Positions 43,773 through 52,016 of a stretch of DNA of 64,000 nt are shown one piece after another. This DNA comes from Bailinhaonella thermotolerans (GTDB lineage: Bacteria > Actinomycetota > Actinomycetes > Streptosporangiales > Streptosporangiaceae). Numbering within the stretch: the stretch's first letter is position 1; each line of letters starts with the position of its first letter. Below the pieces are notes generated by a model, which was not told where the DNA came from, did no database searches, and saw only the letters and a list, made by a program, of their open reading frames with translations. The position numbers and the translations under genes are program-made. The stretch lies in the NCBI RefSeq assembly GCF_003594875.1, contig NZ_QZEY01000003.1, positions 186,001 through 250,000 on the forward strand, written 5' to 3'.

Positions 43773-44717
43773 TCAGCGGGGGCCGGGGGTGAGGACGGGG
43801 CGGCCGCGGAGTCCGCCCTGTTCGAGGAGGGCGTGGGCCTTGGCGGCGTCCTCCAGGGCGTGGGTGGAGGCGACGCGGAGGGTGAGGCGGCCGGACTCGG
43901 CGAGGGCGGACAGGGCGCCGAGCATGGCGGCGTCGGCGCGGATCCACACCTCGCGCACGCGGGTTCCGCGGAGGGGCAGCGGGGCCGCCCCGGCGACGAC
44001 GCTGACGAAGGAACCGCCGCCGCGCGCGGCCTCCAGAGCCGGGGAGCCGACGACCGCGGCGTCGAGCACGCCGTCCACGCCGCCGGGTACGAGCGCGCGA
44101 ACGGCGGAGGGCAGGTCGCCGCCCCGGGGGACGAAGAACTCCGCGCCGAACCCGCGGACCGCCTCCTCGTCGGCCGGGCTCGCGAGCGCGACGACCCGCA
44201 GGCCCCGGGCGGCGGCCAGTTCCACCGCGAAGCCCCCGAGGGCGCCGGCGGCCCCGGTGACCAGCAGCGTCTGCCCGGCGGAGAGGCCGAGCAGATCGAG
44301 CCCCTGCATGGCGGTGAGCCCGTTGAGCGGAATCGTGGCCGCCGCCTCCGCGGAGACCCCGCCCGGAGCGCGGGCGACGGCGCCGGCGTCGAGGACGACG
44401 TACTCGGCGTGGGTCCCGAGCGGCAGCTCCAGCCGGTCCCGGAGCCCGATCACCCGGTCGCCGGCGCCCACCCCCGTCACGCCGGGGCCGAGCGCGTCGA
44501 TCACCCCGGCGACGTCCCAGCCGATGCCGTGCTGCTCGCGCCGCCGTACCAGACCGCCTTCGACGAGCAATCCCGCCCGTGTCGCCACGTCCACCGGGTT
44601 GACGGCCGCCGCCTCCACCCGTACCCGCACCTGCCCCGGGCCGGGCTCGGGCACGGCGACGTCCACGACCTCCAGCGCGTCGAGCCCACCCGGGTTCCGC
44701 ACCACGACCGCACGCAT
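43773..44717 (-). CDS. NADP-dependent quinone-oxidoreductase-like protein
   Basis: A 314-residue zinc-free medium-chain dehydrogenase. It begins MRAVVVRNPGGLDALEVV, has the NADP-binding loop VTGAAGALGGFAVELA near residue 150, and ends with the typical AKAHALLEQGGLRGRPVL. This is the quinone reductase/zeta-crystallin group, which reduces quinones or enones. It has GGAGGAG before ATG 44717 and is divergent from an HxlR regulator, the usual arrangement for a redox- or aldehyde-responsive pair, so the HxlR protein is its likely repressor. Confidence 0.88.
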   Translation of the reverse strand: MRAVVVRNPGGLDALEVVDVAVPEPGPGQVRVRVEAAAVNPVDVATRAGLLVEGGLVRRREQHGIGWDVAGVIDALGPGVTGVGAGDRVIGLRDRLELPLGTHAEYVVLDAGAVARAPGGVSAEAAATIPLNGLTAMQGLDLLGLSAGQTLLVTGAAGALGGFAVELAAARGLRVVALASPADEEAVRGFGAEFFVPRGGDLPSAVRALVPGGVDGVLDAAVVGSPALEAARGGGSFVSVVAGAAPLPLRGTRVREVWIRADAAMLGALSALAESGRLTLRVASTHALEDAAKAHALLEQGGLRGRPVLTPGPR

Positions 44718-44803
44718 GAGAACTCCTCCGTCTCCGAATACCTCCGGTCACGGGTTGACCGGTGAGACGAACCTAAGAAGACTTACTCTCCAAGGGGAAG
44801 TAG

Positions 44804-44817
44804 GCACCTCAAGGTGC
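44804..44817. promoter_or_regulatory. Candidate HxlR operator
   Basis: GCACCT-CA-AGGTGC is a perfect 6-2-6 palindrome in the 123-base gap between the oxidoreductase and hxlR genes. A second imperfect element (CTTACTCTCC...GGGGAAGTAG, about 44782-44803) lies beside it. Both are placed to affect both promoters. Confidence 0.45.
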
Positions 44818-44840
44818 GTAACCAACGTGAAGGAGCGCGG

Positions 44841-45248
44841 ATGGCCACGAGGACGGCCGAGGAGCGGCGGCGGGCCGAGCGTGAGGCCTACGACGCCTAC
44901 CTGGCGTCGTGCCCGGCCCGTCAGGTGCTCGACCGGATCAGCGACAAGTGGGTGAGCCTCGTGCTCAACGCCCTCGGCGACGGCCCCCTCCGCTACAGCG
45001 GCCTCTCCCGCCGCATAGCCGGAGTCAGCCAGAAGATGCTCACCCAGACCCTGCGCAACCTGGAGCGCGACGGCCTGGTCAGCCGCACCCTCACTCCATC
45101 CGTCCCCGTCCGTGTGGACTACGCCCTGACCCCCCTGGGCGAATCCCTCCTACCGATCATGCACGCCGCCAAAACCTGGGCCGAAACCCACATCCAAGAA
45201 ATCCACGCCGCCCAATCCACCTACGACCAAAACCCCCCGCGCCCCTGA
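44841..45248 (+). CDS. HxlR-family transcriptional regulator
   Basis: A 135-residue winged-helix regulator. The HxlR core runs from CPARQVLDRISDKWVSLVLN through GPLRYSGLSRRIAGVSQKML and TLRNLERDGLVSRT to the wing SVPVRVDYALTPLG. A cysteine (ASCPARQ) at the N-terminal end is the position used for redox or electrophile sensing in several HxlR proteins. ATG 44841 has AAGGAG; a GTG at 44814 would add nine residues but lies inside the palindromic operator. It likely controls the divergent oxidoreductase gene. Confidence 0.9.
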   Translation: MATRTAEERRRAEREAYDAYLASCPARQVLDRISDKWVSLVLNALGDGPLRYSGLSRRIAGVSQKMLTQTLRNLERDGLVSRTLTPSVPVRVDYALTPLGESLLPIMHAAKTWAETHIQEIHAAQSTYDQNPPRP

Positions 45249-45829
45249 CCCTCCACCCGTACGCCGTGAGGCACACCGAGCACCCCCGCCGCGCTCCCCC
45301 TCGCACCCGCCCCAGGCCAAAGCCCCTACTGATCACTTGATGCCGCCCTCGCCTCCAGGACAGCGCGACCCAACCGGGGAAGTGGGAGAGCCCTGCGGAG
45401 GATCCACCCCGGCATGGAGAAGCGGCCCCCAAGACAGCACTGACCACGGAAGAGGTCGTCTCTCCGCTGGGGGCGGCCGTATGACCTGCGGCATGCGGGC
45501 GGTGACATCTGAGGCGCAACGCCCCTTTGCGGGCTGTCACAACCCGTCCGATGCGATGTGCGGTTCCCGCCCGTCCGTGCGGTGCAGGGTGACCGAACCA
45601 CCTCTTTTCACGTACGGCCTGGCCGGCTCCGGCAGCGGCCAAGGGCGGCGGCCGATCCCCGATGAGTTGGACGGCTCGTTAGGAGACCAGTGGCCATACG
45701 CGGGATCGCGTACGCGTGATATCGCCCCTGGAGTGGCGACCCGGTAGAGGCGCCGCGCCGACCCTTGAACCGATCGGCTCTCAAAGGGGGCCGCGCGCTG
45801 AACTCCAGCACTCACCCGAAGGAACCAGG
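45249..45829. other. Gap with no supported gene
   Basis: In 580 bases between the HxlR gene and the next start I see no frame with protein-like composition on either strand. Several frames are open but are rich in Pro, Arg and Ser without ordered sequence. The base composition is lower in GC than the genes nearby in places (about 45590-45740). It could be decayed coding sequence or a promoter region for the VOC gene. Confidence 0.5.
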
Positions 45830-45976
45830 ATGCGGATCAAGGGGAAACCGCCCAGCTCGGGGCCCTGGCCGCAGTGGCGTCCTGACCAGGGGATTCTCGA
45901 GTTGTTGCCGGCGGGCGCGTTCGATCGTGTAGGCCCGGCGTGCCATATGTCTACTTATGGAATGCTTGATGCATGA
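45830..45976 (+). CDS. Short ORF coupled to the VOC gene
   Basis: A 48-residue frame with a good GAAGGAACC site before ATG 45830. It reads MRIKGKPPSSGPWPQWRPD and LELLPAGAFDRV, and its TGA overlaps the ATG of the VOC gene as ATGA. The coupling suggests a translated leader or small partner, but the sequence is not recognised and the overlap could be chance. Confidence 0.4.
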   Translation: MRIKGKPPSSGPWPQWRPDQGILELLPAGAFDRVGPACHMSTYGMLDA

Positions 45977-46410
45977 GTGCATCGGTTAGGCAGGTTCAGG
46001 TCACCTTTGACTGCGCGTCACCTGAGCGCGTCGGTCGTTTCTGGTGTGAAGTGCTGGGATATGTCGCGCCGGCGCCGCCGGAGGGGTTCGCGAGCTGGGA
46101 CGACTTCAATCGCACGCTGCCGCCTGAGCAGCGGGATTCATGGTTCGCGTGCACCGATCCCTCGGGAGTGGGCCCGCGTCTGTACTTCCAGCGCGTTCCG
46201 GAAGGCAAGGTCGTCAAGAACCGGCTGCATCTCGACGTGCGGGTCGGCACCGGGCTGGTGGGTGAAGAGCGCCTGGCGGCCCTTGAGGCCGAATGCGCGC
46301 GACTGATCCAGCTCGGTGCGGCCCGCGTGCGGCTCCTGCCCGCCGATGAGGAAAACGAGTCGTGCCTGGTCATGCAGGACGTTGAGGGCAACGAGTTCTG
46401 CCTCGCCTGA
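45973..46410 (+). CDS. VOC family protein (glyoxalase-like)
   Basis: A 145-residue vicinal-oxygen-chelate protein. It has two beta-alpha-beta-beta-beta modules: VQVTFDCASPERVGRFWCEV...WFACTDPSGVGPRLYFQRV and NRLHLDVRVG...LVMQDVEGNEFCLA. The metal ligands Glu/His are partly kept (LHLDV, GNEFCL), as in the glyoxalase-like domain of unknown specificity common in actinomycetes. The start is coupled to a short upstream frame. Possible roles include antibiotic or aldehyde detoxification; the substrate is not known. Confidence 0.85.
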   Translation: MSASVRQVQVTFDCASPERVGRFWCEVLGYVAPAPPEGFASWDDFNRTLPPEQRDSWFACTDPSGVGPRLYFQRVPEGKVVKNRLHLDVRVGTGLVGEERLAALEAECARLIQLGAARVRLLPADEENESCLVMQDVEGNEFCLA

Positions 46411-46705
46411 GTGGCGAGGCGGGAGCGAAGGTCACCCACCGCTACCCTCTCGACCTGGTTGCCCATACCGGGAAGCCTTCCGTGCCGGGCCGCGCCCGGA
46501 TGGCGGGGAACGTGGGATTTCCGTCGCGGACGGCCGGCCTGTGCCTGGTGACCAGAGGCCGCGACGGCGACGCGCGAGTCGGTGATCCGAGCGGCGGCGC
46601 CAGGCCGGCGGATTCCGATCGTCACGCCGGTCTGGGTGGCGTCGAAGGTGGTTCTTCGGCGGCGCCGCACACGGCCGCGAGGGATCCGGCCTCATGGACG
46701 GACCC

Positions 46706-46753
46706 ACAACAAAGCCCCTGACCGGCATCACCGCTGGTCAGGGGCTTTGTTGT
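46706..46753 (-). terminator. Strong hairpin downstream of tRNA-Arg
   Basis: ACAACAAAGCCCCTGACC (46706-46723) pairs over all 18 bases with GGTCAGGGGCTTTGTTGT (46736-46753) around a 12-base loop. It starts 12 bases after the tRNA 3' end on the minus strand. The core AAGCCCCTG(A/G)CC is shared with the hairpin at 41960-41993. The rest of the 46411-46705 gap shows no gene. Confidence 0.75.
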
Positions 46754-46765
46754 GCTGGCCACGCA

Positions 46766-46841
46766 TGGTGCCCCCGGCATGATTCGAACATGCGACACCC
46801 GCTTTAGGAGAGCGGTGCTCTATCCCCTGAGCTACGAGGGC
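46766..46841 (-). tRNA. tRNA-Arg (anticodon CCT)
   Basis: The minus strand reads GCCCTCGTAGCTCAGGGG at the 5' end, giving a 7-bp acceptor stem with CGGGGGC. The anticodon arm is CCGCT-CTCCTAA-AGCGG with anticodon CCT, which reads AGG. The T arm is GCATG-TTCGAAT-CATGC. The discriminator base is A and a CCA end is encoded (46766-46768). A strong terminator follows 12 bases downstream. Confidence 0.95.
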
Positions 46842-46961
46842 TGGTCTGCCTAGGGTAGCGAACGGTGGGTGGTGTGTGTGCATTCCGCGGGTGGGGGTTG
46901 CGGGTAAAGGGGGCGTCGGGGGCGTGGCGGGGTGGGCTCGGGGTGGGTATTGTCACGGAGG

Positions 46962-47387
46962 GTGAACGGTCGGCGACGGAAGTACGTGCGGGTGCGGGTG
47001 ATGCGGCCCGCGGTGCTTGGGGGTGCCCTGCTGGCGCCGCTGGTGGTGGCCGGCGGGGTGGTGGCTCCTGGGCATCCCGTTCGGCGGGTGGCGGCTCCGG
47101 CGCCCGTCTACGCGCCTGTGCTGCCGGTCAAGGAGCGGGCGATGGCGGCCACCTTCGTGCCGCCCCGGGTGCGGCCTGTGGTGGTTTATGGGGATTATCT
47201 GGCGCACCCTTCGCCCCGGCCTCGCCGTACGCCTCGGCCGGTCGTGGTGATCGTGCCCGCGAAGCCGACTCCGTCGCAGGTCGCGGGGCGGGTGAAGCGG
47301 CCTTCCACCGGGTGGCGGTGCCCGGGCGAGTGGCGCGATCCGTGGCTGCGGGAGCTGTGCCGGGAGCGGGTGCGCCGGTCGGACTGA
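46962..47387 (+). CDS. Small secreted or anchored Val/Pro-rich protein
   Basis: A 141-residue protein. An Arg-rich start (GRRRKYVRVRVMRP) precedes a hydrophobic segment (AVLGGALLAPLVVAGGVV) that is a signal peptide or anchor. A Val/Pro/Arg-rich linker follows, and the C-terminus carries one cysteine pair in a short domain WRCPGEWRDPWLRELCRE. The start is uncertain: GTG 46962, GTG 46986 and ATG 47001 are all possible and none has an ideal ribosome binding site. No family recognised; it precedes a cell-wall peptidase gene by about 140 bases. Confidence 0.55.
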   Translation: MNGRRRKYVRVRVMRPAVLGGALLAPLVVAGGVVAPGHPVRRVAAPAPVYAPVLPVKERAMAATFVPPRVRPVVVYGDYLAHPSPRPRRTPRPVVVIVPAKPTPSQVAGRVKRPSTGWRCPGEWRDPWLRELCRERVRRSD

Positions 47388-47524
47388 GGCGCCTGGGAAC
47401 CGGGCGCGGAGCCGTACCCAGGAGGTATAGCGGGTGGGGCGAGTCGGCTCGGGCACTCGGGGACATGTAGTAGCGTGCGTCCCTGGTGTACGTCCGCAGG
47501 TTCGCGATCGGAGGGGGTTCCGCG

Positions 47525-48595
47525 GTGGCCTCTCGTCGGCCGAGGAGCCTCGTCGCGGCCGCACTCGTGATCACGTCGCTGGTGGCGGGCCCGTACGGCG
47601 CCGCCGGGGCGAGCGTGACGCCGTACGGCGGGAGCGCGGCGCCGGGGGATCTGGAGTCGTTGCGGCGCGAGGCGGAGAAGGCGGCGCAGGCCACCGAGAA
47701 GGCCAGGAAGGTCCTCAAGGACCGGCGCGACCAGCTCATGACGGCGCAGGCCCAGCTCGGCGGCAAGCTGCGGGATCTGCAGCGGGCCGACGAGAAGCTG
47801 CAGACGGTGCGCGCCCCGTTGTCGCAACTGTTCAGCTCGCTCTACCAGGAGCCGGCGACGGGCGAGCTGGCGCCGCTCATGGTCAAGCAGGCCGACGAGC
47901 GCACGCTGTCCCTGATGGGGGAGCTGAGGTACCTCAGCGAGAGCCGCCAGGCGGTCACCGCCGAGGCGTACCAGGCCTACCGCGAGCGGGAACAGCTCGC
48001 CGCGCAGGCCGAGGAGCAGCGCGCGGTGACCATGCTCGGCGAGGCCCGGCTGGCCGCCGAGGTCGAGCAGCTCAACCGGCGGTCCGAGGAACGCGTGAAG
48101 GCGCTGACCGCCGCGCTGGCCAAGCTCGGCGTCAAGGTGGACCGCGTCGGCCGCGACGCCCTCGGCTGCGACCCCACCAAGATCAAGTCCGCGACGGGCT
48201 TCCCCAACGGGCTGATCCCCAAGAGCCACCTGTGCCCGCTGCCCCAGAAGGGCCAGCAGCTCCGCGCCGACGCCGCGATCGCCTTCGTCAGCCTCAACGA
48301 GGCGTACAAGAAGCGCTTCGGCAAGCCGCTCTGCGTCACCGACAGCTACCGCAGCCTCGCCGACCAGCACGCGATCTACCGCCGGACGCCGTTCCTGGCC
48401 GCCATCCCCGGGCGCAGCAACCACGGCCTCGGCCAGGCCGTGGACCTCTGCGGGGGCGTCCAGACCTTCCGCTCCGTCCAGTTCAACTGGATGAAGGCCA
48501 ACGCGCCGCGCTTCGGCTGGATCCACCCCGACTGGGCGGAGCGCAGCCCCTTCGAGCCCTGGCACTGGGAGTACGTCCCCCCGGACAGCCGCTGA
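47525..48595 (+). CDS. M15B (VanY-type) D,D-carboxypeptidase with coiled coil
   Basis: A 356-residue exported peptidase. It has an N-terminal signal segment (SLVAAALVITSLVAGPYG), a coiled-coil region of about residues 40-190 rich in Glu, Gln and Lys, and a C-terminal VanY domain. The zinc motif SNHGLGQAVDLCGG (SxHxxGxAxD) lies near residue 298 and the last ligand is in WHWEY. Such enzymes trim D-Ala from peptidoglycan stem peptides; the coiled coil may localise it in the wall. GTG 47525 was chosen because GGAGGGGG precedes it; a GTG at 47486 is possible. Confidence 0.88.
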   Translation: MASRRPRSLVAAALVITSLVAGPYGAAGASVTPYGGSAAPGDLESLRREAEKAAQATEKARKVLKDRRDQLMTAQAQLGGKLRDLQRADEKLQTVRAPLSQLFSSLYQEPATGELAPLMVKQADERTLSLMGELRYLSESRQAVTAEAYQAYREREQLAAQAEEQRAVTMLGEARLAAEVEQLNRRSEERVKALTAALAKLGVKVDRVGRDALGCDPTKIKSATGFPNGLIPKSHLCPLPQKGQQLRADAAIAFVSLNEAYKKRFGKPLCVTDSYRSLADQHAIYRRTPFLAAIPGRSNHGLGQAVDLCGGVQTFRSVQFNWMKANAPRFGWIHPDWAERSPFEPWHWEYVPPDSR

Positions 48596-48720
48596 CCCTG
48601 GCCGGCCGCTTTTCGCCGTCCTCCTTTCGGCCCTGATCCTCCTTTCCGTCCTGTTCGCGGTCTCTTCTCTGGTCGGCCGGATTCAGGCCGCTTCGTCGCC
48701 TGTGCGGTCTCGGCCGCCTT

Positions 48721-48810
48721 CGGTCGGGCCTCGCGTCCGGTCCGTGCCTTCGGCCGTGCCTCGCGTCCGGTCCGTGCCTTCGGTCGGGCCTCGCGTCCGG
48801 TCCGTGCCAT
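48721..48810. repeat. Three 30-bp tandem repeats
   Basis: Units of CGGTCGGGCCTCGCGTCCGG plus TCCGTGCCTT lie at 48721-48750, 48751-48780 and 48781-48810. The middle copy differs at two bases. They sit between the convergent M15 peptidase and DMFase-like genes. The remaining gap is pyrimidine-rich and shows no gene. Confidence 0.85.
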
Positions 48811-48869
48811 GCGCCTGCCGTACGGCCTGAGCCTGCCGGGCCGGGCCGTTTCGGGTGCTCGGGCCGGTG

Positions 48870-50414
48870 TCAGGTGAGGGGGTCGGCGAGACCGAGGTCG
48901 GCGAGGTTGTCCTTGGCGGGGTGGAGCTTGGCGGCGGGGCCCTTGGCGAAGGTCTTCAGGATGTTGTCGGTGGCTTTGCGGCTGAACTTGGCGGCGGCGT
49001 CGGTCACGCCGTGGCCGCAGCCCTTGCCGCGCATGGCGCAGACCCAGCGCATGGTGCCGGCGTTGAAGACCGCCGCGCCGCTCGGGACCGTGTAGTAGGC
49101 GGAGTGGGCGACGGTGGGACGGCCGCCGCAGCTCAGGGGCGACTTGGCCAGGACCTCCAGGGGGCGGGGGACGGGCCGGCCCGGGGTGATCTTGTCGCTT
49201 TCGACGCCGAGCATGCCGGGGAAGCTCGTGCCGCGGCGGACGCCGGTGCCCTTGAAGATCCAGTGGCCGGGCTGCCAGATGACGTACGCGGCCTCGGCGG
49301 GGAAGCAGTCGTAGAGCGGGCCGATCAGGCTGCTCTCGGGATCGGCGGCCGGGTCGCCGCGCCAGAGGGCCGTCACCTCCTTCTCCTTGCCGCGCACGCC
49401 GTACAGCGGGTCCTCGACGGCCTCCTTGTAACAGACGATCAGTCGGCCGTTCTTCTCGAACCGGATGCGCCAGTAGACCGAGTTCGCGCCGAGGAACGCG
49501 AGGTTGGTGCCCTTGTCGCGGGCGGTCGTGACCGTACGGCGCATGCGGGGCGACCAGTACTCGTCGTGGCCGAGGGAGATCAGCGCGCGGGCGCCGCGGA
49601 GGATGGCGGGGTCGCGGTCGAGTTCGAGGCTCGTGATGTACGCCAGGGGGACGCCGCTCTTCTCGGCGACCTCGATCGCGGAGCGTTCCAGGGTCATGAA
49701 GAGGCGGGCGCCGTTGGTGTCGTAGGGGCGGTCGAAGCTGACCGCGCGTGACCGTCCGGCGTAGTCGCCCCGGCCGCGCGGGCCCTGGTACAGGTCGTGG
49801 TCGCCCCAGTGGTTGTACGCCTGCCAGGTCGTCGTCGCGTTGACGATCACGACCTTGCCGCGGGTGGAGGCGCTGCGCACCGTGATGGGGACGTAGCGCT
49901 GGGCCTTGGTGGAGGCGTCCAGGCGCAGCAGGTACGAGCCCTCGGGCCAGCCGGTGGTGTCCACGCTGAGGGACGGCGTCCAGTGGGCGGCGGAGACGGT
50001 GCGCGTGGCGGGGATGAGCTTGGCCTTGGGCTGCACGCGGCCCGGGACGGGCCGGGACTGCCAGACCCGGCGGGCCAGGGCGCCGCCGTACCAGCCCATC
50101 CGGTAGGCGCGCACGGTGAACGTCGGGGCGGTCGTCGAGACGAGGAGCTTGAACGACTGCCCGGGGAGGACGCTCGCCTGGTCGGCGTAGCCCTCGATCT
50201 CGTGCTCGGCGCCCTGCCGCTTGATGCGCCAGTCCTTGTCTCCGGGCTTGGCGTTCTCGGCGACCGTGACCGTCTTCGCCGGCCTGGGGGTCGCGGCGGG
50301 CGTACGGCTCGCGCCGGGTGGCTCCGCGTCGGTGCAGGCGACGGCGGCGAACAGGGCGAGGAGCAGCGTCAGGAGCACGGCACGCCGAGATCCCCCGGCT
50401 CGGATGCGCGACAT
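48870..50414 (-). CDS. Lipoprotein related to N,N-dimethylformamidase large subunit
   Basis: A 514-residue lipoprotein. The signal ends in a lipobox-like LLLALFAAVAC (Cys near residue 27). After a Pro/Thr linker the sequence follows the DMFase beta-subunit-like family: IEGYADQASVLPGQSFKLLV (an Ig-like beta domain), then YNHWGDHDLYQG, DRPYDTNGARLF, LISLGHDEYWSPRMRRTV and a final CGGRPTVAHSAYYTVPSGAA. In true DMFase a Tyr/Glu-coordinated iron catalyses amide hydrolysis; here residues equivalent to the GHDEYWS loop are kept. Actual substrate unknown. It acts outside the membrane. Single gene. Confidence 0.85.
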   Translation of the reverse strand: MSRIRAGGSRRAVLLTLLLALFAAVACTDAEPPGASRTPAATPRPAKTVTVAENAKPGDKDWRIKRQGAEHEIEGYADQASVLPGQSFKLLVSTTAPTFTVRAYRMGWYGGALARRVWQSRPVPGRVQPKAKLIPATRTVSAAHWTPSLSVDTTGWPEGSYLLRLDASTKAQRYVPITVRSASTRGKVVIVNATTTWQAYNHWGDHDLYQGPRGRGDYAGRSRAVSFDRPYDTNGARLFMTLERSAIEVAEKSGVPLAYITSLELDRDPAILRGARALISLGHDEYWSPRMRRTVTTARDKGTNLAFLGANSVYWRIRFEKNGRLIVCYKEAVEDPLYGVRGKEKEVTALWRGDPAADPESSLIGPLYDCFPAEAAYVIWQPGHWIFKGTGVRRGTSFPGMLGVESDKITPGRPVPRPLEVLAKSPLSCGGRPTVAHSAYYTVPSGAAVFNAGTMRWVCAMRGKGCGHGVTDAAAKFSRKATDNILKTFAKGPAAKLHPAKDNLADLGLADPLT

Positions 50415-50609
50415 GAGACGACATTGTGCCTGAGTGCGGGATCAAGGTGGTCTTGCCTCCTCTCGTGGTCCGTGGGCCTCTCGCCCGAGCGGGTACGGCC
50501 GGGCGGCCGGTCGAGGCGGGCGATTCGGTGGGGTACGGGCGGGCGTGTCGCCGCGGGGTTCTCTTTAATCGCGTTGCGTGTGCGGGGGCGGGGCCGTGAT
50601 CGTGGCGGG

Positions 50610-51473
50610 ATGCGGTGTGCGGAGTACGACGGTCCGGTGGAGTTGCGGGCGATGCAGTCGCTGGCGGAGCGGGTGGGAGCGGTCAACGGGTTCCGGATGG
50701 TGGGGGACCTGGCGTGGAGCGCTGCCCTGGCGCATGAGTCGGTGTCGCCGACGGCGGTGTGGCGGGACGAGGACGACGTCGTGGTGGCGTGGGCGTGGCT
50801 GGAGTCGGAGGGTTCGCTGGCGGCGCAGGTGGATCCGGCGCGCCCCGAACTGGCGGGCGAGGTCCTCGACTGGGCCGCGAACCTCGCGGGGGGATCACTG
50901 AGAACGGAGGTGTGCGAGACCGAGGCCCCGTTGATCGCGGCGCTGGAGAGCCGGGGATACGTCCCCCGGCCGGAGCCGTTCCTGTTGTGCCTGGAACATG
51001 ACCTGGACGGTGTCGCGGCGCCGGTGGCGCCGGCGGGATATGTGATCCGAGCTGTGCGGGGGGTCGGTGATTTCGAGCGGCGGGCGGCGGTGCATCGGGC
51101 GGCGTTCGGGTCGGAGCGGATGACCGCGCGGCGATATGGCGTGCTGGCGGGCGCCTGGCCGTACCGGGCGGAGTTCGATCTGATCGCCGAGGCTCCGGAC
51201 GGCACGTTCGCGGCGTACTGCCTGGGCTGGTACGACCCGGTGAACCGGATCGGCGAGTTCGAGCCCGTCGGGACGCATCCGGACCATCGGCGGCGGGGGC
51301 TGGCGCGGGCCGTGTGCGCCGCCGCTCTCCGCGCCTTCGCCGAGGCCGGCGCGGAGCGCGCGGTCGTCTACGCCCGGGGCGACGACGGGTATCCGGTGCC
51401 GAGGCGGCTTTACCGGTCCCTGGGCTTCACGCCGTACGCCTCCACGGTGACGTATGCCTCCTCTCTCTCGTGA
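50610..51473 (+). CDS. GNAT family N-acetyltransferase
   Basis: A 287-residue protein with two GNAT-like halves. The N-terminal half (ELRAMQSLAERVGAVNGF) is degenerate; the C-terminal half carries the acetyl-CoA pyrophosphate loop THPDHRRRGLARAVCAAAL (R-x-x-G-x-A) and ends YPVPRRLYRSLGF. Double-GNAT proteins of this length in actinomycetes modify small molecules or antibiotics. ATG 50610 begins the homologous region; no strong ribosome binding site is seen. It is followed by the convergent mscL gene. Confidence 0.85.
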   Translation: MRCAEYDGPVELRAMQSLAERVGAVNGFRMVGDLAWSAALAHESVSPTAVWRDEDDVVVAWAWLESEGSLAAQVDPARPELAGEVLDWAANLAGGSLRTEVCETEAPLIAALESRGYVPRPEPFLLCLEHDLDGVAAPVAPAGYVIRAVRGVGDFERRAAVHRAAFGSERMTARRYGVLAGAWPYRAEFDLIAEAPDGTFAAYCLGWYDPVNRIGEFEPVGTHPDHRRRGLARAVCAAALRAFAEAGAERAVVYARGDDGYPVPRRLYRSLGFTPYASTVTYASSLS

Positions 51474-51492
51474 TCATCGCCCAGGCCGGGCG

Positions 51493-51915
51493 TCAGGGCG
51501 CCGAGGTGGCCTGGTCCGTGACCGGGGTGACCTCGGCGGTGCAGTGGGCGCAGCGCCGGGCCGGCTTGGGGATCATGGACAGGCACTCGGGGCACTCGCG
51601 CTCGTCCGGGGTCTCCTTCGGGAAGAAGCGGTTCTGCAGGCGCTCGTACGGGTTGACCACCAGGAAGTAGATGACCGTGGCGATCATGAGGAAGCCGATC
51701 AGCGCGTTGAGGAAGTTCCCGTAGGTGAAGTCCGCCCTGCCGAGGGTCAGCTTGAGGTCGCTGAAGTCGGGCTGGCCGCCGACCGCCGCGATCAGCGGGG
51801 TGAGCACGTCCTTCACGAACGAGTTGACGATCGCGGTGAACGCGGTGCCGATGACCACGGCCACCGCGAGCTCGACGACGTTGCCGCGCAACAGGAACTT
51901 CTTGAAGCCGCTCAC
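51493..51915 (-). CDS. mscL: Large-conductance mechanosensitive channel MscL
   Basis: A 140-residue channel subunit. It starts SGFKKFLLRGNVVELAVAVV, the conserved N-terminal helix and TM1, continues with NSFVKDVLTPLIAAVGG and TM2 (LNALIGFLMIATVIYFLVV). The C-terminus carries an extra zinc-ribbon-like segment, ECPECLSMIPKPARRCAHC, common in actinobacterial MscL. The pentameric channel opens under membrane tension to release osmolytes. GTG 51915 has GGAGG upstream. It lies beside the SAF and MTAP genes, a neighbourhood often kept in actinomycetes. Confidence 0.95.
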   Translation of the reverse strand: MSGFKKFLLRGNVVELAVAVVIGTAFTAIVNSFVKDVLTPLIAAVGGQPDFSDLKLTLGRADFTYGNFLNALIGFLMIATVIYFLVVNPYERLQNRFFPKETPDERECPECLSMIPKPARRCAHCTAEVTPVTDQATSAP

Positions 51916-52016
51916 GTGATCCTCCTTCTGCCTGGGGGTGGGCAGGCGGCTGCCGGGATGAAGTCCACTATCCCCAACCGGCCGCCTCTGACACGGTGGT
52001 TTCGCGGCTCAGATTA

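Noticed and set aside
45157-45815. Several minus-strand frames in the 45.2-45.8 kb gap
   Set aside because: No recognisable motif, no ribosome binding site at the starts, and Arg/Ser/Pro-biased composition.
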